Assembly: GCF_029581395.1 (NCBI RefSeq)
Contig: NZ_CP121113.1
Coordinates: 1,298,001 to 1,362,000 of the forward strand
Direction of reading: 5' to 3'
Source of the DNA: Roseinatronobacter sp. S2
Lineage (GTDB): Bacteria; Pseudomonadota; Alphaproteobacteria; Rhodobacterales; Rhodobacteraceae
DNA: 64,000 nt
The notes under the pieces are model-generated. The model worked only from the letters and a program-made list of their open reading frames with translations, was not told the DNA's origin and made no database searches. This document shows positions 53,434-61,996 of the stretch, piece after piece. The position numbers were made by a program, and so were the translations under genes. Position 1 is the stretch's first letter, and every line of letters starts with the position of its first letter.

Positions 53434-54602
53434 TGGCGATACAGGTTCTGAAAGCGGCCCATATCTTTGACGGCACGCGGATGCATGCCAATGCCGCCGT
53501 CAGCCTGTCGGCGCAGGGGCGCATTCTGGGCCTGCACGCGGACGGGGATGCACTGCCCGCGCCCGCGCAGGACTTGGGCGCGGGCATCCTGGCCCCCGGT
53601 CTGGTGGATGTGCAGGTCAATGGCGGCGCGGGCGTCATGGTGGGTGCGGGAACGGATGCGGGCCAGCTGGCGCGCATCTGCGGCGCGCATGCACGGCTGG
53701 GGGCCTGCGCCATCCTGCCCACATTGATCACCGACACCCCTGATGTGACACGGCAGGTGATTGCCGCAGGGCTGAATGCTGCGCGCGCAGGCGTGGCGGG
53801 CTTTGCGGGCCTGCATCTGGAAGGGCCGCATCTGGACCCCGCGCGCAAGGGCGCACATGACGCGGGGCTTATCCGTCCCATGAACAAGGATGATCTGGCC
53901 CTGCTGTGCGATGCCGCCCAAGCGCTGCCCGCGCTGATGATCACCCTTGCGCCCGAAGCGGCCACGCATGCCCAGATCGCGGCACTGGCGGAAGCGGGCG
54001 CAATCGTCAGCCTTGGGCATTCGGGCTGCGACGCGGCCACCGCACTGGCCGCGCACAGGGCAGGGGCGCGCAGTGTCACGCATTTGTATAACGCCATGGG
54101 CGCGCTGCAAAACCGCGCGCCCGGTCTGCTGGGCGCGGCGCTGACCAGCCCGCTTGTGGCAGGTATTATTGCCGATGGCGTGCATGTCGCGCCCGAATGC
54201 ATGGCGGTGGCGTTGCAGATGAAAGCGCCGGACGGGCTGTATCTGGTCAGCGATTCCATGGGCTTTGCAGGCACGGATCTGCGCGAAATCACCCTTGGGG
54301 GGCGGCGCATCCTGCGCGCGGACGGGCGGCTGACACTGGCGGACGGAACGCTTGCGGGGGCAGATATTTCGCTGCCGCAATCACTGGCCTGTCTGGCGGG
54401 GTTGGGTGTGGAGGCCGCCCGCGCCCTGTCCATGGCCACCCGCATCCCCGCCGATTTGATCGGCGCCACAGATCGCGGGCGCATCACACAGGGCGCCCGC
54501 GCCGATCTGGTCCTGCTGTCCCCCGACTGGTCCCTGCGTGCGGTCTGGCAGGCGGGGGAGCGTGTGGCATTGGGGGAGGATGTGCGTGAAGTGGCGGGGT
54601 AG
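53433..54602 (+). CDS. nagA: N-acetylglucosamine-6-phosphate deacetylase
   Basis: A 389-residue amidohydrolase: LVDVQVNGGAGV, the metal glutamate in GLHLEGPHLDPARKGAH, histidines in LGHSGCDA and SVTHLYNAMGAL, and the catalytic aspartate in LVSDSMGFAG. It makes GlcN-6-P and acetate. The frame is open far upstream inside the SIS gene, but the ATG at 53433 gives the family N-terminus. Last gene of the divergent operon. Confidence 0.94.
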   Translation: MAIQVLKAAHIFDGTRMHANAAVSLSAQGRILGLHADGDALPAPAQDLGAGILAPGLVDVQVNGGAGVMVGAGTDAGQLARICGAHARLGACAILPTLITDTPDVTRQVIAAGLNAARAGVAGFAGLHLEGPHLDPARKGAHDAGLIRPMNKDDLALLCDAAQALPALMITLAPEAATHAQIAALAEAGAIVSLGHSGCDAATALAAHRAGARSVTHLYNAMGALQNRAPGLLGAALTSPLVAGIIADGVHVAPECMAVALQMKAPDGLYLVSDSMGFAGTDLREITLGGRRILRADGRLTLADGTLAGADISLPQSLACLAGLGVEAARALSMATRIPADLIGATDRGRITQGARADLVLLSPDWSLRAVWQAGERVALGEDVREVAG

Positions 54603-54637
54603 GGGGCGCTTTTTGGGCAGTTACTGCGGTCTGGACG

Positions 54638-54648
54638 TAGGACAGCTT
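54638..54648 (+). repeat. 11-bp direct repeat, left copy
   Basis: TAGGACAGCTT, repeated exactly at 55394-55404; the 16-bp context matches at 14 positions. The two copies flank the SieB-like gene. Both stand 20 bases after a TTG-starting hexamer, so they may be duplicated promoter ends. Confidence 0.6.
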
Positions 54649-54692
54649 ACGCAATAAAACTTCTATTGATCTTTGCTTTCAAAATATGTGGG

Positions 54693-55280
54693 ATGCGGCT
54701 AGTGGACTCCGGTTGGATCAAGGCACTCGAACTACCTGCCAGGATTACGGGAGGCCTGTTCGCGGGTAGCCTTTTGATAGTGTTGATAGATGGATCGGAC
54801 GCACTGAGTCTTGATGATGTTGGATTATGGGCGCGACCACTTTCGATTGTTGTTGCCATCCTCTCAGGATGCTTGTTCATGTTTTCGATAATCCCAGAAG
54901 GATGGAAAGCTACGGAAGGCTATCGCATAGATAGGCGCAGGAAAGCGTTTCACACAAAGAAGAAGCAGGCTTTCTTAGCTGATATTCCATACCTGACAGA
55001 TAAAGAACGAATAATCCTAGGATATCTTAGGCACCACAAACAGAAACGGTTTACAGGCGCACAAGACGCCGGACATGCCGTAACCTTACTTGCAAAAGGT
55101 TACGTTCAATTCATTGGTGTAAAAGGTCAGGCCATTGACCTTTTGGATGTGCCCTTTGAGGTAACGAGCTATGTCTGGGAAGTTGTGGAAGCGCTGCCTG
55201 ATGAGTTTCCCCATCGGCCACAATACTCGGACAGGTCGAAAGCGGTTGAAGTGCACCCGTGGCGCGAGCGGATGTTTTGA
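54693..55280 (+). CDS. SieB-like (superinfection exclusion) membrane protein
   Basis: About 195 residues from ATG 54693 (frame open from a TTG at 54666). Two N-terminal membrane helices (about 12-32 and 43-65) precede a cytoplasmic region with YLTDKERIILGYLRHHKQKRF, GHAVTLLAKGYVQFIG and VTSYVWEVVEALP. This order resembles phage superinfection exclusion protein B, which aborts infection by other phages; the match is from memory and moderate. Codons are noticeably more AT-rich than in neighbours, and an 11-bp direct repeat flanks it, suggesting acquisition. Confidence 0.6.
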   Translation: MRLVDSGWIKALELPARITGGLFAGSLLIVLIDGSDALSLDDVGLWARPLSIVVAILSGCLFMFSIIPEGWKATEGYRIDRRRKAFHTKKKQAFLADIPYLTDKERIILGYLRHHKQKRFTGAQDAGHAVTLLAKGYVQFIGVKGQAIDLLDVPFEVTSYVWEVVEALPDEFPHRPQYSDRSKAVEVHPWRERMF

Positions 55281-55368
55281 CATTCAGCTCCGGCATTTCC
55301 CACCTCATCGAAGCGGACATTTGCCGAAATCAAGAAAGTGCCCTCTCCCCATCCCCCCACTCTCCCGC

Positions 55369-55404
55369 TTGACACCTGCCCCCGATTCCCGCATAGGACA
55401 GCTT
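55369..55404 (+). promoter_or_regulatory. Candidate rplU promoter with right copy of the 11-bp repeat
   Basis: TTGACA (55369-55374), a 17-base spacer, then CATAGG (55392-55397) overlapping the repeat TAGGACAGCTT (55394-55404). The 130-base leader to rplU holds two GC-rich hairpins around 55440-55490 (TGCCCGCAAATGCGGGCA). Confidence 0.5.
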
Positions 55405-55533
55405 CCGTTCGGGCATGCGGTCCGCGCGGGGTATGGGTATTGCCCGCAAATGCGGGCACGCCGCCCGAGGCAGATCAACGCCCGCATATGCGCGGGGGCC
55501 ACAGGGCGCGGCAAATGATGAAGGAACAGACCG

Positions 55534-56241
55534 ATGTTTGCGGTCCTTAAAACTGGTGGCAAGCAATACCGTGTGCAGGCAGGCGATGTGCTGCGCGTGG
55601 AACGTATTGCCGCACAAGCTGGTGAAAAAGTCCAGTTCAACGAAATTCTGATGCTGGGCGGTGATGCGCCTGTGATCGGCGCGCCTGTTGTTGACGGTGC
55701 CGCCGTGCAGGCCGAAGTGATCGACCAGATCAAGGCCGACAAGGTCATCCATTATGTCAAGCGTCGCCGCAAGCACAGCTCGCAGCGGACCAAAGGCCAC
55801 CGCCAGAAACTGACACTGGTGCGCGTGACCGACATTCTGGCATCCGGCGCGGATAAAACCGGCGTGATGGCCGCCATCGGCACAGGGTCTGTGTCGGGCT
55901 TCGCGATTGAAGCGGCCGCCCCAGCGAAAGCGCCAAAAGCTGCAAAAGCTGCAAAGCCCGCCAAGGCAGATGCAGACGCGCCCGCAGTCGAAGGCAGCAA
56001 GCCCACGAACCTGCTGACCGAGGCCCGCGACGGCAAGGCAGACGACCTGAAAAAGATTTCCGGCGTCGGTCCCAAGCTGGAAGGTCTGCTGAATCAAAAT
56101 GGTGTGTACCATTTTGACCAGATTGCCGCTTGGAATACCGCAGAGATTGCCTATATGGATGACCAACTGTCATTCAAAGGCCGGATCGAACGTGATGGCT
56201 GGATTGACCAGGCCAAACAATTCGCAGCTGATAAGGAGTAA
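55534..56241 (+). CDS. rplU: Ribosomal protein L21 with C-terminal HhH domain
   Basis: A 235-residue protein, over twice the usual length of about 103. Residues 1-103 are L21 (MFAVLKTGGKQYRVQAGD; HYVKRRRKHSSQRTKGHRQKLT). A low-complexity Ala/Lys/Pro linker (about 125-155) leads to a helix-hairpin-helix domain (about 160-232: DDLKKISGVGPKLEGLLNQN, YHFDQIAAW, FKGRIERDGW) like those appended to NADH dehydrogenase subunits and other proteins in Rhodobacterales. Its role on the ribosome is unknown; it may bind rRNA. rpmA follows six bases later. Confidence 0.95.
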   Translation: MFAVLKTGGKQYRVQAGDVLRVERIAAQAGEKVQFNEILMLGGDAPVIGAPVVDGAAVQAEVIDQIKADKVIHYVKRRRKHSSQRTKGHRQKLTLVRVTDILASGADKTGVMAAIGTGSVSGFAIEAAAPAKAPKAAKAAKPAKADADAPAVEGSKPTNLLTEARDGKADDLKKISGVGPKLEGLLNQNGVYHFDQIAAWNTAEIAYMDDQLSFKGRIERDGWIDQAKQFAADKE

Positions 56242-56247
56242 TCCCTC

Positions 56248-56517
56248 ATGGCACACAAAAAAGCAGGCGGTTCCTCCCGTAACGGTCGCGACTCTGCCGG
56301 TCGCCGCCTTGGCGTCAAGCTCTATGGTGGGCAGCACGCTATTCCCGGCAACATTATCGTGCGTCAGCGCGGCACCAAGCATTGTGCCGGCAATGGCGTG
56401 GGCATGGGCCGCGATCACACCCTTTTTGCACTGTCCGAAGGGCATGTGACCTTTACCAAGGGTCTGAAGGGTCGCAGCTATGTATCCATTAGCCCGATGG
56501 TGGACGCAGCAGAGTAA
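56248..56517 (+). CDS. rpmA: 50S ribosomal protein L27
   Basis: An 89-residue L27 ([35 protein letters not shown]), near the peptidyl transferase centre. AAGGAG precedes the ATG. The start MAHKKAGG shows that no Firmicutes-type N-terminal cleavage extension exists. Confidence 0.98.
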   Translation: MAHKKAGGSSRNGRDSAGRRLGVKLYGGQHAIPGNIIVRQRGTKHCAGNGVGMGRDHTLFALSEGHVTFTKGLKGRSYVSISPMVDAAE

Positions 56518-56546
56518 GCCGAACTTTTACATTTAAGATGTAGAAA

Positions 56547-56580
56547 CAGGGTCGGCAGCAATGCCGGCCCTGCTTCTTTT
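56547..56580 (+). terminator. Intrinsic terminator of rplU-rpmA
   Basis: An 11-bp stem CAGGGTCGGCA/TGCCGGCCCTG (one wobble), loop GCAA, tail CTTCTTTT, 30 bases after the rpmA stop. Confidence 0.87.
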
Positions 56581-56643
56581 CTGGCATCCCGCGCCTGGAG
56601 GAGAGTGCTGCGGCCGTGCAAACGACCTATTTGGAGGAGTGGA

Positions 56644-57192
56644 ATGACCGTGACGACCCTGATTCTTGCAGATCAACCGATCCTGACATCGGAACGGCTG
56701 GTGCTGCGTCCCTTGCAGAAATCCGACTCGGCGCTTCTGGCCATGCATTCGGGCGACAAGCGAGTCGCCGAAGGCACGCGGTCCATCCCGCATCCGCTGC
56801 CGCCCGGCGCGACAGAGCAGTTCATCGAACGCGCCCAGTCGCCCAAGCGCGACGAGGATGTGTGGGTCATGGACGGGTCGGCCACAGGGTCCGCGCATGT
56901 GCTGGGCCTGCTGTCGCTGAAGCCGCTGGACCGCCAGCAAAGCCAGATCGGGTTCTGGGTGGCGCCTGCATTCTGGAATGCAGGTTATGCGTCCGAAGCG
57001 TTGGGTTGCGTGATCAAGGCCAACCCGCACAAATCGCGCACCCTGTTTGCCGAAGTGTTTCAGGACAACACGGCGTCTGCGCATGTGCTGACCAATGCCG
57101 CCTTTGATTATCTGGGCGATGCGGAAGCCTATTGCGTGGCGCGGCGCGCGAACGTGCCGACATGGACCTATATCCGGCGTATGTCTGCCTGA
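56644..57192 (+). CDS. GNAT family acetyltransferase, RimJ/RimL type
   Basis: A 182-residue protein opening TSERLVLRPLQKSDSALLAM, a RimJ/RimL-like start, with motif A region IGFWVAPAFWNAGYASEALGCVI. The ATG follows GGAGGAGTGGA. In Rhodobacterales, GNAT genes commonly sit after rpmA; substrate unknown. A second GNAT gene follows 20 bases later. Confidence 0.86.
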   Translation: MTVTTLILADQPILTSERLVLRPLQKSDSALLAMHSGDKRVAEGTRSIPHPLPPGATEQFIERAQSPKRDEDVWVMDGSATGSAHVLGLLSLKPLDRQQSQIGFWVAPAFWNAGYASEALGCVIKANPHKSRTLFAEVFQDNTASAHVLTNAAFDYLGDAEAYCVARRANVPTWTYIRRMSA

Positions 57193-57212
57193 TCACGGGG
57201 GGCGGGTGACAC

Positions 57213-57761
57213 ATGCTGCCGCTGCCAATACCGATACACCACCCCGCCCTTTCGGGCCTGCATCTGCGCCGCTTGCAGCCGCAGGACGCGGGCGCGTGGC
57301 GTGCGATTGTCACGCGCCCGCAGGTCGGGCGGATGCTGTTTTCCTTTCCGGTGGACTGGCGGCTGGAACAGGCGCAGGCGCTGGTCGCAGAACTGGCCCC
57401 GCGCAACACCCCGCCCTTCCGGCTGGCGATTGACACGGGCAATGGTGCGATGATCGGCACTGTGGGCTTTGCACAGGGCAAGACCAGCGAGATCGCCTAT
57501 TTCCTTGACCCTGAGTGTCAGGGGCAAGGCATTATGCGGCCCTGTCTGGCAGGGCTGATTGACCTGATATTCGCGCGTTTCACACTGCCCCGCCTGCGTG
57601 CTGATGTTTATCACGACAACCCCGCATCTATGGCGTTGCTGCACCGTTTGGGGTTTGTGCAGACCGGCAGCTATATCGGCACCTGTTCTGCCCAACGTTG
57701 TAACGCGGAGAAGATTTATATCTTTGAAGTGCATCGCAGCGCGTGGCGGCAGGAAAAATGA
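57213..57761 (+). CDS. GNAT family acetyltransferase
   Basis: A 182-residue paralogue of the preceding gene (LHLRRLQPQDAGAWRAIV; IAYFLDPECQGQGIMRPCLAGLIDLIF; LRADVYHDNPASMALLHRLGF). Acetyl-CoA-dependent; acceptor unknown. The usual downstream partner obgE is absent here and a class I amidotransferase follows instead. Confidence 0.86.
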   Translation: MLPLPIPIHHPALSGLHLRRLQPQDAGAWRAIVTRPQVGRMLFSFPVDWRLEQAQALVAELAPRNTPPFRLAIDTGNGAMIGTVGFAQGKTSEIAYFLDPECQGQGIMRPCLAGLIDLIFARFTLPRLRADVYHDNPASMALLHRLGFVQTGSYIGTCSAQRCNAEKIYIFEVHRSAWRQEK

Positions 57762-57856
57762 TCAAATCTTTGGCGGTTGCGGGTGTTTTATGGCCTGCCC
57801 CCTCGACCTTTTGTCGGGGTTTGCTACACTGGGCCATCACTGCAACAGGATAAGCG

Positions 57857-58630
57857 ATGCGCAGACCAGTCGTCGGGATCATTGGCAATGCTTTTCTGAT
57901 CAATGATCAGTACCCCGCCCATGCTGGCGGCACCATGAATTCCGAAGCGGTGGCCGAAGTGTCGGGTTGCCTGCCGCTGCTGGTGCCGTCCGACCCGCGT
58001 TTTGTGTCTGTGACGGAATTGCTGGATGTGTGCGACGGGTTCTTGCTGACCGGCGGTCGGCCCAATGTCCACCCCGAAGAATATGGCGAGCATCCGACCC
58101 CCGCCCATGGTGATTTCGACCGTGCGCGTGATGCGATTGCCTTGCCGCTGGTGCGCGCCTGTGTGGAACGTGGCCAGCCGTTTCTGGGGGTCTGTCGCGG
58201 CTTTCAGGAAGTGAATGTGGCGATGGGCGGCACGCTATATCCCGAAATCCGTGATTTGCCGGGGCGGATGAACCACCGCATGCCCCCTGATGGAACGCTG
58301 GAAGAAAAATTTGCCCTGCGCCACAAGGTCCGCTTTTGCGAAGGCGGCGTGTTTCACCGCCTGATGGGCGCGCCGGAAGTGATGACAAACACCCTGCACG
58401 GGCAGGGCATCAAGACGGCGGGCCAACGCGTCGTGATTGACGGCCAAGCCCCCGATGGCACGCCAGAGGCAATCTATATCGAGGGTGCGGCAGGCTTCAC
58501 GCTGTCGGTGCAATGGCACCCCGAATGGCAGGCAGGTGCCGACCCCGTGTCGCGCCCCCTGTTCGAGGCGTTTGGCGACGCGGTGCGCGCATGGGCCGAC
58601 GGGCGCAGGGCATGGCCGCTCAGCGCGTAG
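57857..58630 (+). CDS. Gamma-glutamyl-gamma-aminobutyrate hydrolase-like class I amidotransferase
   Basis: A 257-residue peptidase C26 protein. The catalytic triad is visible as C in FLGVCRGFQEVN, H and E in VQWHPEW; DGFLLTGGRPNVHPEEYGE is the family oxyanion segment. It resembles PuuD, which hydrolyses gamma-glutamyl-GABA in putrescine breakdown; other gamma-glutamyl amides are possible. Single gene, with repeat copy 5 120 bases past the stop. Confidence 0.88.
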   Translation: MRRPVVGIIGNAFLINDQYPAHAGGTMNSEAVAEVSGCLPLLVPSDPRFVSVTELLDVCDGFLLTGGRPNVHPEEYGEHPTPAHGDFDRARDAIALPLVRACVERGQPFLGVCRGFQEVNVAMGGTLYPEIRDLPGRMNHRMPPDGTLEEKFALRHKVRFCEGGVFHRLMGAPEVMTNTLHGQGIKTAGQRVVIDGQAPDGTPEAIYIEGAAGFTLSVQWHPEWQAGADPVSRPLFEAFGDAVRAWADGRRAWPLSA

Positions 58631-58750
58631 GGGTTTTGTGCGGGTGGGGTTTGCATCTCAACTGCGCGTGTTTGTTGCGCAACCTCCTGCGCGCGTGATT
58701 TGGCGGCGTCGTGGTGGATGAACTGGCCTTTTGCAGACATTGTGCCTGCA

Positions 58751-58929
58751 CCCAAGGCGCGGAATCAAGGCCGTAGGCCGCCGCGCTATCGGTGGGCCGT
58801 CCCGCGGCCTGCCGATTTGGCTGGCGTCAGTGCAGCCCTTAGATGTCGAAATATGCAGCCTGCATAAAGTGAACTTCACTAACGCCGGATCGGCAGACCC
58901 CGGCCCACCGATAGCGCGGGCTTTGTCCA
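58751..58929 (+). repeat. Dispersed intergenic element, copy 5 (type A, best inverted repeat)
   Basis: The outer arms pair perfectly over 18 bp: CGCGCTATCGGTGGGCCG (58782-58799) with CGGCCCACCGATAGCGCG (58901-58918), and inner CTGCCGAT (58809-58816) with ATCGGCAG (58889-58896). The centre has TATGCA-GCC-TGCATA and AGTGAACTTCACT. It lies between the convergent amidotransferase and L,D-transpeptidase genes. Confidence 0.92.
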
Positions 58930-58987
58930 AGGATGAAAGGCAGCAACAGGCCAAAACCCACGCGGCCACGCCGCAGCGCGCCCCCCC

Positions 58988-59707
58988 TCAGATCGTCACA
59001 ACACGGGTTCCGTTGGGCACGCGGTTATACAGATCAATCGCGTCATGATTGACCATGCGAATACAGCCCGATGACACATATTGCCCGATCAGCCACCATT
59101 CCGGTGTGCCGTGAATGCGGTAACCCCGATCCTGTCCCCCGCTCATCAGATACAGCGCGCGTGCGCCCAGCGGGTTTTGCGGCCCGCCCGGCATACCACC
59201 CGCAAAGCGCCGCAGGTCCGGCTCACGCCGGATCATGTTTGCAGTGGGGGTCCATGTCGGCCACTGCGCGCGCCGGTATATTGTGCCTGTCCCGCGCCAT
59301 GTGAACCCTTCGCGCCCGACCGCAATGCCATAACGCAGCGCATGCCCGTCCGGCAGCACCAGAAACAGCTTGCGTTCGGGGTTGTCGATTACAATTGTGC
59401 CGGGGCCGTAGCGGGTGGGGTAGGGCACCACATCGCGGTGAAACTCGGCGGGAATAATGCTCATGCCGGTGGCGCGCAGCGTATGGGCACCGTCTGGGCG
59501 CGCTTCATAGCTGATGGGCGTGATCCCGTAGCGTTCGGCAACCGGCGACATGGGTTCGGTGCGCGTGGTGGCAATGACGCGCCCGTCATCGGTCATGCGC
59601 GGGCTGGCCGCAGGGGCGGTGGCGGTGGTGGTCTCGCATGCACCCAATGCAAATGCGGATGCAGCTGCGCCTGTGGTGATAAACCCGCGTCGGGATATGA
59701 AGTTCAT
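58988..59707 (-). CDS. L,D-transpeptidase, YkuD domain
   Basis: A 239-residue exported protein. Tat-like signal MNFISRRGFITTGAAASAF and a lipobox-like ALGAC near residue 23. The YkuD catalytic signature HGTPEWWLIGQYVSSGCIRM carries the active Cys and His. It cross-links peptidoglycan or attaches envelope proteins. Start at 59707; the longer frame to 59956 enters the eda gene. Confidence 0.91.
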   Translation of the reverse strand: MNFISRRGFITTGAAASAFALGACETTTATAPAASPRMTDDGRVIATTRTEPMSPVAERYGITPISYEARPDGAHTLRATGMSIIPAEFHRDVVPYPTRYGPGTIVIDNPERKLFLVLPDGHALRYGIAVGREGFTWRGTGTIYRRAQWPTWTPTANMIRREPDLRRFAGGMPGGPQNPLGARALYLMSGGQDRGYRIHGTPEWWLIGQYVSSGCIRMVNHDAIDLYNRVPNGTRVVTI

Positions 59708-59894
59708 GATGCAACCTGTTGTGGTTGCCTGTTTTTGGCCTGCCTCAACCCAGTGATACGCAGCTATAGCGCGTCGCGTCCAGCCTACAGATGGGCAGGC
59801 GGGACTGCGCCGGTGCATTTGGGCGACAGGGTGTTGCCAATACGACACCCGTGGCCGCGCCAGCGTTCCGGCGCGGTGTTGCGCTGCCGGATCG

Positions 59895-60536
59895 TTAGCG
59901 GGGCAGGCTGGCGGCTGTGCGCGCAAGCGCCGTGATGCCCGCCCAGTCGCCCGCATCCATCATGGCCTTGGGCGCAACCCAGCTGCCGCCCACGCAGGCG
60001 ACATTCGGCAGTTTCAGGTAATCGGGCGCAAGCGCGGGCGTAATGCTGCCCGTGGGGCAGAAGGTGACCTGTGGCAATGGCCCGCCAATGGATTTCAGCG
60101 CGCCCGCCCCGCCCACGGATTCGGCGGGAAAGAATTTCTGCACGCTATAGCCTTGCTCCAGCAGCGCCATCACTTCCGAGCAGGTTTGCGCGCCGGGCAG
60201 CAGCGCCATGTCGTTCACGCGCGCCGCGTCCAGCAGCGCCGGTGTCGACCCCGGTGATACCGCAAAAATCGCGCCTGCGTTGCGCGCCGCTTCCATCTGC
60301 GCAGGCGTCAGAACTGTGCCCGCGCCGAGTACGGCCCCTTCGACCTGTGCCATTTGTGCGATGGCCTCCAGCGCGCAATCCGTGCGCAGCGTCACTTCCA
60401 GAACCGGCAGGCCGCCCGCGACCAGTGCTTCGGCCAGGGGGCGTGCATGGGCCAGATCATGAATGACCAGAACCGGAATGACAGGGGCCAGATGGCACAG
60501 TTTCAGGGCGCGTTCGCTTTGTTCGGTGGGGGTCAT
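59895..60536 (-). CDS. eda: 2-dehydro-3-deoxyphosphogluconate (KDPG) aldolase
   Basis: A 213-residue class I aldolase: [42 protein letters not shown], Schiff-base lysine in VQKFFPAE, and FCPTGSITP. It splits KDPG to pyruvate and glyceraldehyde-3-P in the Entner-Doudoroff pathway. edd is not adjacent. Start at 60536 rather than the open extension to 60608. Confidence 0.94.
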   Translation of the reverse strand: MTPTEQSERALKLCHLAPVIPVLVIHDLAHARPLAEALVAGGLPVLEVTLRTDCALEAIAQMAQVEGAVLGAGTVLTPAQMEAARNAGAIFAVSPGSTPALLDAARVNDMALLPGAQTCSEVMALLEQGYSVQKFFPAESVGGAGALKSIGGPLPQVTFCPTGSITPALAPDYLKLPNVACVGGSWVAPKAMMDAGDWAGITALARTAASLPR

Positions 60537-60690
60537 TGGGTCGCTCCTGCGGCGGCGAAAGGGGGTGATTGCGCTAACGGCAATAGCGCGAAGCACGCGC
60601 CCGCGCAAGGCTGGGGTGGCACGGGACAGTTGGATCGGGGGAGAACAGGGAGTTTCGCGGGAGATTTTGGGGCTGAAGGGGGTGTTGGGG

Positions 60691-60873
60691 CATGGACAAA
60701 GCCCGCGCCATCGGTCGGGCCGGGGTCTGCCGATCCGCCGCCAGTGAAGTTCACTTTATGCAGGCGGCATATCCTTACTTCAAAGGCTTGGAGCACCATC
60801 AGCCAAATCGGCAGGCCGCGGGACGGCCCGCCGATGGCGTGGGCCACCTGCGGCCTTTGCTCCGCGCCTTGGG
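60691..60873 (-). repeat. Dispersed intergenic element, copy 6 (type A)
   Basis: Minus orientation, with AGTGAACTTCACT and TATGC/GCATA dyads in the centre. It lies between two tandem minus-strand genes, 34 bp after the moaA stop and 155 bp upstream of eda. This is the only copy that is clearly not in a convergent gap. Confidence 0.9.
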
Positions 60874-60907
60874 CACTCAACGCGACCTTCTGGCCAGACT
60901 CGACCCG

Positions 60908-61912
60908 CTACCCGCCTGTATGGCTCATATGGCGGGTCATCTGTCCGTCAACCTTCTGGCGGGAATAGTCGAAATCATGGCCTTTGGGCTTATGCGCAAT
61001 GGCATTGCGGATGGCCTGTTCCAGCAGCGCATCATCAGCACTGGCGCGCAAGGGCGCGCGCAGATCGGCCATATCTTCCTGACCAAGGCACATATACAAT
61101 TCGCCTGTGCAGGTCAGCCGCACGCGGTTGCAGCTTTCGCAGAAATTATGCGTCAGCGGCGTGATGAAGCCGATTTTCTGGCCCGTCTCTTCCAGCCGCA
61201 CATAGCGCGCAGGCCCGCCCGAACGTTCCGCCAGATCGGTCAGGGTAAAGCGTTCGGTCAGCCGCGCGCGCAAATCTGACAGGGGCCAGTATTGGTCCAG
61301 CCGGTCCTCATTGCCCAGATCGCCCATTGGCATGACCTCGATATAGGTCAGGTCCATGTCGCGGCTGCCGCACCAGTCGACCATTCTGAACAATTCATCC
61401 TCGTTAAACCCCTTCAGCGCGACCGCGTTGATCTTGACGCGCAGTCCTGCATTCTGGGCTGCATCAATGCCGTCCAGCACCTGCGGCAGACGCCCCCAGC
61501 GGGTGATATCGGCGAATTTCTGGTCATCCAGCGTATCCAGCGAAATATTCACCCGCCGCACCCCGCAATCGGCCAGATCCTGCGCATAGCGGCGCAACTG
61601 GCTGCCATTGGTGGTCAGTGTCAATTCGCGCAGGGTGCCTGCGTCCAGATGGCGCGTCATCGACTGAAAGAATGTCATGATCCCCTTGCGCACCAGCGGC
61701 TCGCCGCCGGTAATGCGCAGTTTCTCGACCCCAAGCCGGATGAAGGTCGAACACATGCGGTCCAGTTCCTCCAGCGTCAGAAGTTCCTTCTTGGGCAGAA
61801 AGGTCATGTTTTCGGCCATGCAATAGACACAGCGAAAATCACAACGGTCCGTGACCGAGACACGCAGGTATGAAATCGGACGGGCAAACGGGTCAATAAG
61901 TGGTGCTGTCAT
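60908..61912 (-). CDS. moaA: GTP 3',8-cyclase (molybdenum cofactor)
   Basis: A 334-residue radical SAM enzyme, first step of Mo-cofactor synthesis. The N-terminal 4Fe-4S motif is CDFRCVYC, the C-terminal cluster [11 protein letters not shown] plus a further Cys (YMCLG), SAM/GTP regions [10 protein letters not shown] and LTLTTNG, and the essential C-terminal GG is present. The start [24 protein letters not shown] at 61912 is preferred; MVTFGSM 18 bases upstream is possible. Confidence 0.95.
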   Translation of the reverse strand: MTAPLIDPFARPISYLRVSVTDRCDFRCVYCMAENMTFLPKKELLTLEELDRMCSTFIRLGVEKLRITGGEPLVRKGIMTFFQSMTRHLDAGTLRELTLTTNGSQLRRYAQDLADCGVRRVNISLDTLDDQKFADITRWGRLPQVLDGIDAAQNAGLRVKINAVALKGFNEDELFRMVDWCGSRDMDLTYIEVMPMGDLGNEDRLDQYWPLSDLRARLTERFTLTDLAERSGGPARYVRLEETGQKIGFITPLTHNFCESCNRVRLTCTGELYMCLGQEDMADLRAPLRASADDALLEQAIRNAIAHKPKGHDFDYSRQKVDGQMTRHMSHTGG

Positions 61913-61996
61913 GGACCCGAAGGTAACCATCACTGATGCGTGCGGCAAGCGCGAAGATGATTGTTCTCTCTCATCATTCACATTAGACTGCATATT

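Noticed and set aside
58658..58969. Peptide DKARAIGGPGSADP... read from minus-strand frames of several repeat copies as a conserved small protein
   Set aside because: The frame is open in several copies but breaks or shifts in others, has no consistent start or ribosome site, and conservation is better explained by palindromic structure.
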